From Adiantum capillus-veneris (lineage: Eukaryota; Streptophyta; Polypodiopsida; Polypodiales; Pteridaceae), in assembly GCA_014529385.2 (NCBI GenBank), contig CM043942.1, positions 26,356,469-26,416,468 on the forward strand: a stretch of DNA of 60,000 nucleotides, written 5' to 3'. The translations under genes were made by a program, and so were the position numbers. The notes beneath the pieces are model-generated. The model was not told the DNA's origin, made no database searches, and saw only the letters and a list, made by a program, of their open reading frames with translations. This document shows positions 22,501 to 32,559 of the stretch, piece after piece. Positions within the stretch are counted from its first letter, which is position 1, and each line of letters begins with the position of its first letter.

Positions 22501-23745
22501 GAAAATTCAAAGCCAAGTTCCAAAACAAACATAGGAACAGGAGATGACCCCGTGTATATGAATGACCTCGAGGATGATTCAGATTCAATCGAGACAATGG
22601 AGACTAGAACCAATACCACAAAGGGAAAGACCGACAAAGAAAACCGTAACATGGAACCAAATGAAAACCGAATAAGAGAAAACCATAAAGAGCCTCTGAA
22701 AACACCACAAGTGTTTCCAAATCCAATCCAAGACCCCCAAGATAAACCGCAGGGGCAAAAAGGGAAGAATTGTAAAAAGAAGATTGGGACGTACCCAAAC
22801 CCAGTAGACGAGATTGAGCAGGTGAAACATCTAAGAGGTTTAGTGGAGGAGACTCAAAGGAAACTAGAACCAGAACCCATGCAGGTCAAAATTCATGACA
22901 CAGTGTTTCCCACGCAAGTTCATCCACCCCACATGAACCATAGACCGTTAGCCATATCTAGTATCATCCAAGAAGGGAGTGAGGACGGGACATCAGAAAG
23001 TGAGCATACACCCTTCTTGTTGGAAAGGATGTTTAACGAAGGAATACCTGATCCCATTGAGGAATATGAGATTCCATCCTCACCAGTTCCTAGTCAAGGA
23101 CCTACACCCTGCAAAACGCCAATGAATGTTTCCAAACTAGTGGACTTCATGTCTTCTGAGGTCCGAACCACGATCATAGCAAAGCTGTATGGAGATCCTG
23201 AGTTATTCCTTGCACTTCGAGCATTCCTTAACGGAGAGCTACGAACGGGATTACCGCAGTTTGCGCAACCAAATATGCCTGACTCGATTATGATTGATGA
23301 GGAAAATCATGTGCAATCACTTGACTTAGATGGACACGAGTCTGTGATCGAGGTACCCATTAACGAATTAGGGCAGTATTTTGAAGGCGACGAGTCTAAT
23401 GCGACCCTACCCATCACTACCAAGGGATTAACTATAAAGGGAATTCTTGATGGTGGTGCGGGAGTTAGCATCGTTACAAAAGATTGTTGGGAATCCATGG
23501 GAAAACCCCGCCTCAGTGTTACTAACATTGTGGTAAAGATGGCAAATGGTACCATAGCCAAACCTATGGGGATGCTCAAGGATCTTAAGATCAAAGTTCT
23601 AGGACACAAGGTACGACATACGTTCATTGTAATGGATTTCTCTAAACACCTTATGTCATATGAAATGATTTTAGGACGACCATTCATGAGGGAAGCACAA
23701 ATGGTTCACGATTGGTCTAAAAATCATGTCTATTTGCAATTCTAA
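19571..23745 (+). CDS. Gypsy 2 gag-PR1 polyprotein, long frame with one frameshift near 19978
   Basis: The start is MHLRSGRVL at 19571; LRSGR near the N-terminus is common in plant gypsy Gag. One frameshift near 19978 separates the first 135 or so codons from the 1237-codon frame that ends at 23745. In that frame (residue numbers from 20032), a Pro-rich stretch (about 180-270) precedes the capsid domain (about 300-460, with FNGDEDSRKHIEVFE and GKAGDWYRTL). Four CCHC knuckles follow near 531, 555, 703 and 742 (for example CNACGRYGHQAKDC and CYECGGPHRAAEC). PR1 is near 1135-1235 with ILDGGAGVSIV. The frame closes with a TAA that element 1 shares. The long intact frame in a pol-less copy suggests recent constraint or recent insertion. 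Confidence 0.8.
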
Positions 23746-24741
23746 GACTCTGTCCTTAGAGTGGATTTGGTGACTGGTAAGGTACACCCCTTAGGGAGTA
23801 AAATCATTATTGATCATCGCTCTGACACCATAGTTCACTCGGCCCCACTACAATATTGTTACACTTGTAAGAAGGATACAGACATTGGCCAAGATTCTCC
23901 TTATATGGATATCCTACCTGGGATGACTGAGTCAGACAACGTAGATTGGGTCCACCTAGCATCAACCATAGACACTTGGGGAAATAGGGGGACGACCTGG
24001 GTAACACCTGAGGGGGATGAAATGCCTATACCCTTAAATATGCTACAAGCAATGCATATCGCTTCCGACAAGACTCATCCTAATGTAACGAAGAAAACAT
24101 ACAAGTGGGTCCCTAAAGCTTCTTTAGTGACCATAGCTAGTGCTAAAAGACAGAAGCCTTGTAAGAAACGTACCACTCGCTCCAAGAAAAGTAAGAAAAT
24201 GTTGCGATGGATCCCTAAACGACTATTGGAAGCCCAAGGCTACTATCAAGGAAATGATCAAATCTGGGTGCCAAAACGTAGATTGTGCTCTTACCTAACC
24301 CCTGACCCAAGTGAGCCCAATCCCGTAGCTCCAAAACGAATCAATGATCGTGAAAAGAAAAAAATCACAGAATGCTACACACCTGCTCCCGAGCTAGTTT
24401 GGGTATCAAAGAAAGAACGATTTGTTCCACCTAGCTCAGGAAGGGGGGAGTCCCATGAAGATTCTAGCTCCTCATGTAATACATCCATAGAGGTAAAAGC
24501 TTCTACACAGCCTCCATCTATAGTAGTGGACCTCCATGAAGCTACCAAAGAATCCACACCTCCCAGTGTTCAAGAATCACCTGATGAACCACTTCAAGTT
24601 CGATCCTGGGAGAGTACCTTACCACCCTTGCAACTTGACGAGGCACCTAGGGTAATAGAAAACTACTGGAAAAAATCCTCACCTATTACCAACTGGAACA
24701 ATTGGTTTCAAAGGGTGACAAGCTCATTTCAAACGGTATGA
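23746..24741 (+). CDS. Gypsy 2 in-frame downstream ORF created by pol deletion
   Basis: The frame continues in phase after the TAA at 23743 and stays open for more than 320 codons; it has no convincing ATG of its own. The N-terminal third is the PR1-RT linker (HRSDTIVHS, QYCYTCKKD, YMDILPGMT). At about 24067 it jumps to the basic 3' domain of element 1 (KTHPNVTKK, YKWVPKASL, MLRWIPKRLLE). The rest is Ser/Pro/Glu-rich. Expression would require readthrough, reinitiation or the upstream stop to be bypassed. Function unknown. Confidence 0.55.
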   Translation, partial: DSVLRVDLVTGKVHPLGSKIIIDHRSDTIVHSAPLQYCYTCKKDTDIGQDSPYMDILPGMTESDNVDWVHLASTIDTWGNRGTTWVTPEGDEMPIPLNMLQAMHIASDKTHPNVTKKTYKWVPKASLVTIASAKRQKPCKKRTTRSKKSKKMLRWIPKRLLEAQGYYQGNDQIWVPKRRLCSYLTPDPSEPNPVAPKRINDREKKKITECYTPAPELVWVSKKERFVPPSSGRGESHEDSSSSCNTSIEVKASTQPPSIVVDLHEATKESTPPSVQESPDEPLQVRSWESTLPPLQLDEAPRVIENYWKKSSPITNWNNWFQRVTSSFQTV

Positions 24742-24748
24742 TCTACCC

Positions 24749-24762
24749 AAGGAAGGGGGGAG
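24749..24762 (+). other. Internal polypurine tract of gypsy 2
   Basis: AAGGAAGGGGGGAG is followed by TGTTTGTGG, and about 75 bp later by ACATATAAAGC. It matches the arrangement at 16649 in element 1. Confidence 0.5.
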
Positions 24763-25868
24763 TGTTTGTGGACATCCATCATTCACTTGTTTCCCTCTCA
24801 ACCTTTTTCCCTGACCTCTCAATCTCTGATCTTAGGGAATGTACATATAAAGCTTTATACTCACAAAAAACAAAAAAATAAAGAGCAAGAGCAATTAGCA
24901 AACGAGTATGCACATTAAAAGTCAAAACATTGACTCAGACCTACACATTCACATCTGGTACAGTGAAACAGAAACCTATGCCATAAAACACCTTTGATCC
25001 TCATCACTTGAGTGATGGAGGGTAGGTAAGATTAGTACGATAGGAGTGTTTCTGTTTTAGAGTTGAGAGATTAGCGAAGTTCTCTTTTCCCACTGATGTG
25101 CCTCCTGGAGGTATTCCTTTTGTTTCCTAGTGTGTACACGAACGTGTTGCTGTGGTTAGGATTTGGACCTTCATGGAACCTTCAGATCAAGCGCGACCAT
25201 CAACACAAACAGGTGTTTCTTGTCCATTAGCATTGCCGTTATCTTTTTGCATCCATGTTTGTCTGCTTTGATTGTGATTGGTAGCATAATATTCAGCGCA
25301 TTGGCTTAGTATCAAACATTTAATTCAATGTAGTGTTTTGTCATAGTCACTTGTCTAGGTTTAAAAATCAAGCAGTCCGACTAAGCTAGTTTGACCAAGC
25401 TAGGTATTAGAAATCTTCTCTTAATACCATGGGGAATGCCTTCCTAATAAGCAATGGTTACTTAGGTTCTTAATCCGATTTAGGCAGCATTGTATGAAAT
25501 GTACTAGGGCTTTCTAGTGGGCTTAACCCTATTGACCTTTAGCTTAAGTATTATAAAGGGAGTTTACTAGTGTGATGAGCCTGGGGAGTGTATCAGTGTT
25601 ATATGACCCCCCAAAGTTATAAAATTAAAATGTTGAAAATGAACAAGCAAAAAATCAAAGTGCCACAAATGAAAAATCTTACGTTGGAAGAGAAATCTCA
25701 GCTTGAATTGGTACTTCACTCAGATGTATTGCCTATGGTACTTGAGCCCTAGAGGTTCCCAGTGTGGGCGCTTTTCCTTGAAAAGCAAAAAACCCAAGGC
25801 ATACAAAATAAGCACACACATCATAATTGAATCACTGTGAAAAGACTTTGGGGGGTCAAAGAAAAAGT
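24763..25868 (+). other. Gypsy 2 3' non-coding region up to the deletion junction
   Basis: No gene seen. From about 25100 the sequence is clearly homologous to 29530-30325 (for example TGTTTCTTGTCCATTAGCATTG and AATCACTGTGAAAAGACTTTGG). The ORF at 29085-29450 of element 1 has no counterpart here. At about 25868 the sequence switches to copia coding DNA. Confidence 0.7.
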
Positions 25869-28130
25869 AATTGATCTCAGTTTTGGTGATGAAATTGTTG
25901 CATCTGGCCTTTTGTGCCGTGGGCTGTATAAGCTCACTTTGTATGACAAGTGTGGACAAAATTTTGCAAATGCTGTTGCAGATTCAAGGGCTATTTCAGA
26001 TGCAAAACTTTGGCATGCACGTTTTGGTTATCTGAATTTTGCGAGTTTGCTGCGTTTGCAAAAATCTGATATGGTTGCTTCTTTGCCGCCTCTTGAAGCA
26101 CCTGTCAAACGTGTTTGTGAAGGCTTTATTTTGGGTAAGATGCAGCGTTCTAAATTTCCAAAGGATGGTTCAGTTCGGGCCACATGCAGGTTGCAGCTTG
26201 TGCATAGTGATGTTTGTGGGCCCATGCAAACTCCGTCCTTGGGCAATTACCTGTACTTCGTGACTTTCATTGATTATTACTCCAGGCATGCATGGGTATT
26301 TCCGCTTAAAGCGAAGTCCGAAGTTTTTATGTGCTTCAAACAATTTCTGGCTATGGTTGAAAATGTCTTGAAATGTACTATGGGCACCCTCCATTCCGAT
26401 CGAGGGGGGGAGTATATGTCTCATGAATTTAATGCATTTCTGGCTAGTCGTGGGATAAAACACCAATGTACAGTGCCTTATACACCTCAACAAAATGGTG
26501 TTGCTGAGAGGAAAAATAGGTCATTGACGGAAATGGCACGATGTATGGTCAAAAGTCAAGCTTTGCCGCATTCTTTTTGGCTTGAGGCCATTATGTGTGC
26601 CAGTTATGTACTTAACAGGTGTCCTACGAAAGCTTTGCAGTCTATTACTCCATATGAAGCATGGCATGATAGAAAGCCTTCTATTGAGCACATGCGTGTT
26701 TTTGCTTGTTTGGCATATGCTTTGGTGCCACAAGTGCAGCGCAGAAAATTGGATGATAAGGCTGTCAAATGTATTGTTGTTGGTTATAGTGCTGAAAGCA
26801 AAGGTTACAGGTTGTATCATCCGCAAACCAAACGTATTCTGGTTTCACGGGATGTAGTGTTTGTGGAAGATTCTGTTCAGCCCTTGCTGTCATGTACTAG
26901 AGACAGTAATGTAAGCTCACAGGACATTTATGACACTTTGTTGCCTCTTTTCAGTGGTGGAAATACGAATGTAAGTTCCAATGAGGCAAATGTACAGCCT
27001 ATGGGGGTTTCTGAAAATGTTCTAGATCATCCTATTACTGATGCAAATGTACATGATGTACTTGATGAGGAAAGGGCTGAAAATGAGCAGGGTAGAGGTA
27101 TGCCAAAATGGCTGGTGCACACTTTGCGTGACAGTAAATTGGATGCACCTTTGTCTAGTCGTACTCGTTCAAGCTCTCGCCATGCATCTTATGCATCAGA
27201 TTGTTATGCTTTGGCTGTGTCTAATTTACATGATGTTGAGGAGCCTCTGACTTTTGATGAAGCACAAAATTCAGAAAATTGGATGGCTGCCATGCAATCA
27301 GAATATGATGCACTTATAGAAAATGACACATGGACATTATGTGATTTGCCTCCTGGCAAAAAGGCCATTGGTACGAAGTGGGTTTACAAGTTGAAACGCA
27401 AGCCGGATGGTGAGATCGATCGCCATAAGGCTCGACTTGTTGCAAAGGGTTATGCACAGCAAAAAGGCATAGATTATGAAGAGACTTTTGCTCCCACTTG
27501 TCGTATGACTACTGTGCGTTTTCTATGTGCATTGGCAGCTCATTTTGGTTGGGATGTACATCAATCAGACATTGTTACTGCTTTCTTGAATGGTGACATA
27601 TTTGAGGAAGTTTATGTAACGCAGCCTCGCGGTTTTGTCATAAAAGGACAAGAGGACAAAGTGTGCAAATGTAACAAGGCTTTGTATGGGTTGAAGCAAT
27701 CTCCTCGTGCTTGGTATGAGAAATCTGACACTCATTTGGTCAAGCAAGGCTTTCGTAACGGTCCAACAGAAAGCACATTGTATGTAAAGCGTGAGGGTGA
27801 TGTACTTCTCATTGTGGTTCTTTATGTTGATGATTTGCTCATCATTGGACCAAATGAAAGACATATTGCTGAATTTAAGGCTGATTTGAATGCTACTTTC
27901 AAGATGAAAGATTTGGGGCTGTTGCATCATTATTTGGGTATACAGTTTAAGCAGTGTGATGGTGGTATTGCCTTGTGTCAGAAAAGTTACATAGAGACAT
28001 TGCTATGTAAGTTTGGACTTGAGGATTGCAAACCTATTGCCACTCCCATGGAAACAGGTTTGAAGTTGAGTCTACATGATGCTGGTGATCCTGCTGATGT
28101 CACTCTTTACCAAACTGCTGTTGGCTTCCA
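25869..28130 (+). pseudogene. Copia pol: pre-integrase, integrase and reverse transcriptase
   Basis: The frame is open from the gypsy junction to a frameshift near 28120. The pre-integrase zinc region reads LWHARFGYLN and CEGFILGK. Relative to the family pattern (second His, second Cys) it has lost two ligands, to Tyr and Phe. The integrase core keeps VHSDVCGP, LHSDRGGEY and GVAERKN, the D,D,E triad. RT shows WVYKLKRKPDG, ARLVAKGYAQ, SDIVTAFLNGD and LYVDDLLIIG (catalytic YVDD near 27822). The start of the polyprotein, with protease, is deleted. The reading frame is lost just before the conserved YVCNTRPDI. Confidence 0.88.
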
Positions 28131-28777
28131 TTTATGTATGCAACACGAGGCCGGATATTCAGTTTGCAGTCTCACAAGTCAGCAGATTTATGCATAGCCC
28201 AGGGTCTAAGCATTGGCAGGCTGTCAAGAGGATTTTTCGCTACCTTAGTGGCACTTTACATCTTGGCTTGTTTTATCCCAAGGGGGGATCATTGCCGCCA
28301 GACTTACATGCTTTTTCAGACTCAGATTGGGCTGGTTGTTTTGACACGCGAGTGTCCACAAGTGGTTTTTGTTTCATGCTTGGTAGTTCATGTATATCAT
28401 GGTTGAGCAAGAAGCAACCTACTGTGGCCACTTCGAGTTCTGAGGCTGAGCACAGGGCAGTCTTCACAGCTACGGTTGAGTGTGTATGGCTCAGACGCCT
28501 TATGGCTGATTTGGGTGTTGGACAGGACACTGCCAACACTATCTACACTAACAGTCAGAGCGCATTGGAAGCTGCGAGGAACCCAATTTTTCATGCTCGC
28601 ACAAAGCACATTGAGGTGCATTATCACTATGTCAGGGAGAGGCTCTCAGCAGGAGAGATTAGCTTGGCTTATGTGCCAACACAGGACAACCTTGCAGATC
28701 TTTTCATAAAGGCATTGTCTCGTGAGAAGCTTGAAGCTTTCCACAAAGCTTTGGGCTTACTCCCCTTTGTGGACTGA
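28118..28777 (+). pseudogene. Copia RNase H, in a shifted frame
   Basis: After a one-base frameshift near 28120 the polyprotein continues with YVCNTRPDIQFAVSQVSRF, AFSDSDWAGC, TSSSEAEHRA and HIEVHYHYVRE, and ends LLPFVD. The motif normally reading Y-x-D-N-Q is YTNSQSAL here, so one catalytic Asp of RNase H is replaced. The stop lies 74 bp before the 3' LTR, as usual in copia. Confidence 0.85.
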
Positions 28778-28840
28778 TCCTGTCCTCAGGGCATGGCACT
28801 TCCCTTTACTCATGTGCCAGCTCTGGTTCACCGCATCACT

Positions 28841-28852
28841 CCAGGGGGGATT
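28841..28852 (+). other. Polypurine tract of the copia element
   Basis: CCAGGGGGGATT directly precedes the 3' LTR. Confidence 0.75.
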
Positions 28853-29079
28853 TGTTACCATATACATGTGGTAGTGATGTGTGTGAACACACTAGGACTG
28901 CCGGGGCATTTTTTCCCTCTTTAGGAGTTTTTTTCCCCCGTGCATTGTATATACGTCCATCACTCTAGGGCTATCTATTTTTCCATTGCACACTAAGTAA
29001 CACACTCTCTATTGTGTGCCTTGAGCTTCCTTCGTCTTCTCCAAGCTGTGTGCGTTTCTCTGCAACCCTAATTCCAACA
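28853..29079 (+). repeat. 3' LTR of the copia element
   Basis: Starts TGTTACC and ends CCAACA, followed by the ACTTT target duplication. Close identity with 17136-17363 shows a young insertion. Confidence 0.92.
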
Positions 29080-29084
29080 ACTTT
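29080..29084. repeat. Target-site duplication of the copia element, right
   Basis: ACTTT, identical to 17131-17135. Confidence 0.9.
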
Positions 29085-29450
29085 GCACAAGTGTTTCACA
29101 TAGTCTACCAGGTGCTTTCATGTGAATGGGATTTGGTAGATACGCTAGCGTGTGAGAGGAATTTTGAGGAATTAGAATGGTTGATACGTCTCTTGACTAC
29201 AACTGATCCATACTTAGTAGAGGACGTCACCTCGATTGCACAAGACTACCCTCTTGAGCAACATGACTATAGACGTCTAGTAATGTTCTTAGTGAACATT
29301 TGTGCCTCTAATGATGAGGAAGAGTTACATGATTACACAGATGGCACATATGGTCGCACGGATGATGACTTCGTTTTTCTTTATGATGACGAGTATAGGG
29401 GTTTAGCCTTAGGATTCCCCCCCAATCTCTACAATATCCTATTCCCTTGA
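29085..29450 (+). pseudogene. Gypsy 1 3'-terminal acidic ORF, split by copia insertion
   Basis: The open frame of about 120 codons continues leftward across the copia insertion to about 17090 (YPLYFAQ joins VFHIVYQ). It reads LSCEWDLVDTLACERNFEEL, followed by an Asp/Glu-rich tail ending NILFP. The position, after all pol domains, is where Athila elements may have an envelope-like ORF. However, I see no signal peptide, no membrane segment and no recognised family. It is absent from gypsy element 2. Function unknown. Confidence 0.45.
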
Positions 29451-30805
29451 CACTCTAAGGGGAGTGAAAATATTTGAGTTAGGGTTCGTTATGTTGTTTA
29501 ATTGTGTTCAATAAGGGTTGGTACCTCTTTCCACTAATGTGTCTCCTAAAGGTATTCTTTGTGTTTCCTAGTGTGTACAGGAACATGTTGTTGTTGTTAG
29601 AATTTGCACCTTCATGGAATCTAACTCTTGTTCAATCTTCAAATCAAGCGCGATTATTAACACAAATAGGTGTTTCTTGTCCATTAGCATTGCCCCTTAT
29701 CTTTTTTGCATCTATGATTGTCTGCTTTGATTGTGATTGGTAGCAAATATTCAGCACATTTGCTTAGTATCAAACATTACATAATGTTTTGTCATAATCA
29801 CTTGTTTAGGTTTAAAAATCAAGCAGTCCAACTAAGCTAGTTTGACCAAGTTAGGTGTTAGAGATCTTCTCTTAATACCATGGGGAATGCCTTCCTAATA
29901 ATTTATGGTTACTTTAGGTTCTTAATCCGATCTAAGTAGCATTGTGTGAAATGTACTAGGGCTTTCTAGTGGGCTTAGTCCCCATTGACCTTTAGCTTAA
30001 GTATTATAAAGGGAGTTTACTAGTGTGATGAGCCTGGGGAGGGTAACAGTGTTATATGACCCCCCAAATTTACAAAATTAAAATGCTGAAAACGAACAAA
30101 CAAAAAAATCAAAGTGCCACAATGTAAAATCTTAAGCTGGAAGAGAAATCTCAGCTTGATTTGGTACTTCACTCACATGTATTGCCTATGGTACTAGAGC
30201 CCTAGAGGTTCCCAATGTAGGTGCTTTTCCTTGAAAAGAAAAACGCCCAAGGAATACAAAATAAGCACACACATCAAAATTGAATCACTGTGAAAAGACT
30301 TTGGGAGGTCAAAGAAAAGGAAATAAGTCAAGCAATGATTTCATGAGCAATTCCTTTTATCGTATCTTAATTACAAGGTCTTCTAGGTATAGCCTCTAGT
30401 CAACCCTCGGACATGAAATACTTGGCTCTCGCGATTAAACAACTTAATTGACCAAAGAAAATTGAGAACTCTTCCACGGTACTAATAGTTGACCTCTAGT
30501 ACCTTTTGACCGTTAAATTAGCGACCTCAGACTTGTTTAGTTTTTTACATTTACAACTGTTTATGCGTTTGATTATATTACAATTTAATGTTTATTGCTG
30601 ACAAATTGTTTAAAATTCTGTTACCGAGAAATTTGTCTGCCTACGACTGCATATGCTTTTCAATTGTATATGAGAATGCAATTACTGTGCCAATTTTGTT
30701 TGATTTTGTAGTGACTGAAGAAGGCTAAGGACATTCATCTCAAATGCTCTTCCACCTCGACGAATGAGCTTCAACTCAATAGCTTCCGAGGACGGAATCT
30801 ACATC
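29451..30805 (+). other. Gypsy 1 3' untranslated region
   Basis: No gene seen. 29530-30325 matches gypsy 2 at 25100-25868, so it is a conserved part of the family. The remaining 480 bp up to the polypurine tract is AT-rich. Confidence 0.65.
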
Positions 30806-30818
30806 AAGAACGGGGGCA
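30806..30818 (+). other. Polypurine tract of gypsy element 1
   Basis: AAGAACGGGGGCA directly precedes the LTR start TGTTAATCC. Confidence 0.65.
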
Positions 30819-31002
30819 TGTTAATCCTCATGGACACCCTATCACCTACGTCCGACATCATATTATTTATTTGGTAGAGTCAAGGACCAGGCTTGTCAAT
30901 CCAATAGGAAAAGGGTCAGAATGATCGCCGATGAGAGGCGCACTCTAACTGGAACATTCAAGGGTAAGTCCCTTACTTTGACACGTGCGACAGATGCACA
31001 CA
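30819..31002 (+). repeat. 3' LTR of gypsy element 1, internally deleted
   Basis: The first ~150 bp match the start of the gypsy 2 LTR (TTGGTAGAGTCA, AATAGGAAAAGGGT) and the last ~45 bp match its end (AAGTCCCTTACTTTGACACG, then GCACACA). About 400 bp, including the TATA region, are missing. Confidence 0.75.
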
Positions 31003-31141
31003 GGAATATTTAAAGCAGATTAGAAGTTTGGATCTTTAGAGTGTCTATCTGGGGCTTTGTTCCAATTAGCAAGATTCAACTCCTTTGTTGCACTCATGTA
31101 GTAGATACATGGGCTTTTGGCATTGGCACCCCTTGACAAAT

Positions 31142-31580
31142 TTACATGTACTTTAAAGTCTTTAGGTCTCCCCCCATGTGCCATTCCACCTTGTACCTAC
31201 CAAAACCCTCAACATCTAGCTTCTCCGAAACCACTTGAGCTTTGATTATTGCAAGAATACTGGTGTAGTGGAATACCCAATTCAACACATTGAAATATTC
31301 ACTATCAACCTTAAAACCACCTCTCTGACTGCACATTAAAAAATTTAAAGTGTTTTTTTTCCTGTATGGTATGAGAGCTCTATTCATGAGGGTTATTGAT
31401 ACTCTCTTAAGATTTCTATCTTTCACAATTTCACTCTCATCTACTTTAATCACAAAAATGGCTTGCCCATTCATCTTAGTATGTTGGAGATCATAGAATT
31501 TTATCATTTCTCTTTGCAAAGTTCTCAAGTCAAAGAAAAAATTGTTGAAAGAGTTAAATTTGAGGGCTTTCTTCTTACCA
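31142..31580 (-). CDS. Unrecognised ORF, possibly part of a repeat-derived gene
   Basis: The frame is open from about 31580 to 31142 on the minus strand. It includes DLRTLQREMIKFYDLQHTK, KMNGQAIFVIKVDE, RNLKRVSITLMNRAL and ending GFGRYKVEWHMGGDLKTLK. The regular mix of residues looks like a real protein domain, but I do not recognise a family. It lies just beyond the 3' end of gypsy 1 and near LINE fragments. It could be a fragment of a host gene or of an unknown mobile element. No start or stop can be defended beyond the frame. Confidence 0.35.
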
Positions 31581-32559
31581 TGTCAGCAATGACAGGTGGA
31601 ATCACTTCATAAAATGATTATGATATACATTTCATGCTTCCTTGTGAGCAGTTTGGCTGAACTAAGGACCTAAGGTAAACACAAAGAAAGACTCACAAAG
31701 ACAGACTATAGCACACAAAGATACCAACTTGCAAGACAAAGATAACAATTTGATATAAAAAAGAAATTTTACCTCACTCCTTTGATTCTTCTATTATAGT
31801 CTCCACCTCCTCACATATTGAGACTCTCAACATTCTTCAACTTTCTTTGTCTTTGTCTAAGCCCAAGCTCTGTCCTCTTTCTTCTGAATGTATTTAGCTA
31901 TGATTAGAGGTTCTTTACCTTCTCCTTGCTTTCTTGAAGCTGATGATTAAGAGAATCCTTCAACTGTAGTAGCAAATTGTTTTCTAGCTTAAGAATCTTC
32001 CTCTCTGCTACAAGGTTTTGTATATAGTTTAATAGCCCTTTCATACCATCTCCTACATTTTAAATGGTGGGGTGTATTTGATGATGGATTCTATGGGATA
32101 CAATCTACCATTTGAGGTCAATGTGTTTTTTTGTTCTAATCTCATTGCTTCTTTGGTAGAAGGAGGAGTTTCATAAAACCTATTCCTTTTTTAAAAAGGG
32201 GAATATTCATTTTTCAACTCAACATGGAGATGATAGATACCTCTCTTAGCATGATTCATGGTCAAAGCTTGGATATGGGAAAGATGATGAGTTGGATATG
32301 GTGCAGAGAAAGGACAGAATGAGCAGAGGGAAATTTAAAATTTGGACCAAAAGAGAAAAACAGTGCATTGGGAGGAAGATTTTTTTAAAAAGGGACACAT
32401 TCCCAAGAGATTTGAAAATGACACTATATGTGGGGTCCCAAAAAGTGACATGGCATCCCGTGCACCCAGTAAAAATTTGAAGTCCTCCCCCCCCCCCAAA
32501 TTTGGGTTTTAAAGTTTTTTGTTCACGTTTTCAAAAATAAAAATTATTTTCTCTCTGTA
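31581..32559. other. AT-rich stretch without recognised gene
   Basis: I see no conserved motif in either strand. A C-run lies at about 32487-32496. Confidence 0.4.

Larger units (their letters stand above)
18037..25868 (+). mobile_element. Gypsy element 2 (Athila/Tat-like), pol-deleted and 3'-truncated
   Basis: A 585-bp LTR is followed by the PBS TGGCGCCGCTGCCGGGGA, of the type used by Athila/Tat elements. A leader of about 930 bp precedes a long gag-PR1 gene and a short 3' ORF. Compared with element 1, everything from just after PR1 and its linker to the basic 3' ORF (about 4.2 kb, containing RT, RNase H, integrase and PR2) is missing, and the fusion remains in frame. The 3' leader is homologous to 29500-30325 in element 1 and then passes directly into copia pol at about 25869, so the 3' LTR and right target duplication are gone. 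Confidence 0.85.
17136..29079 (+). mobile_element. Ty1/copia retrotransposon carrying a nested, truncated gypsy element
   Basis: LTRs of 228 and 227 bp, about 98% identical by eye, are bounded by a perfect 5-bp target duplication. A tRNA-iMet PBS follows the left LTR and a purine tract precedes the right one. The coding order integrase, RT, RNase H is that of Ty1/copia. The interior is interrupted at 18037 by gypsy element 2. On the far side, the copia sequence resumes at about 25869 within the pre-integrase region, so the rest of gag, the protease and the start of integrase have been lost. The element cannot move by itself. Confidence 0.9.
29085..31002 (+). mobile_element. Gypsy element 1, 3' portion resumed after the copia insertion
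   Basis: Removing the copia element and one ACTTT copy joins 17135 to 29085 without disturbing an open frame. The segment holds a short acidic ORF, a 3' leader homologous to gypsy 2, a polypurine tract and a shortened 3' LTR. Confidence 0.8.
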
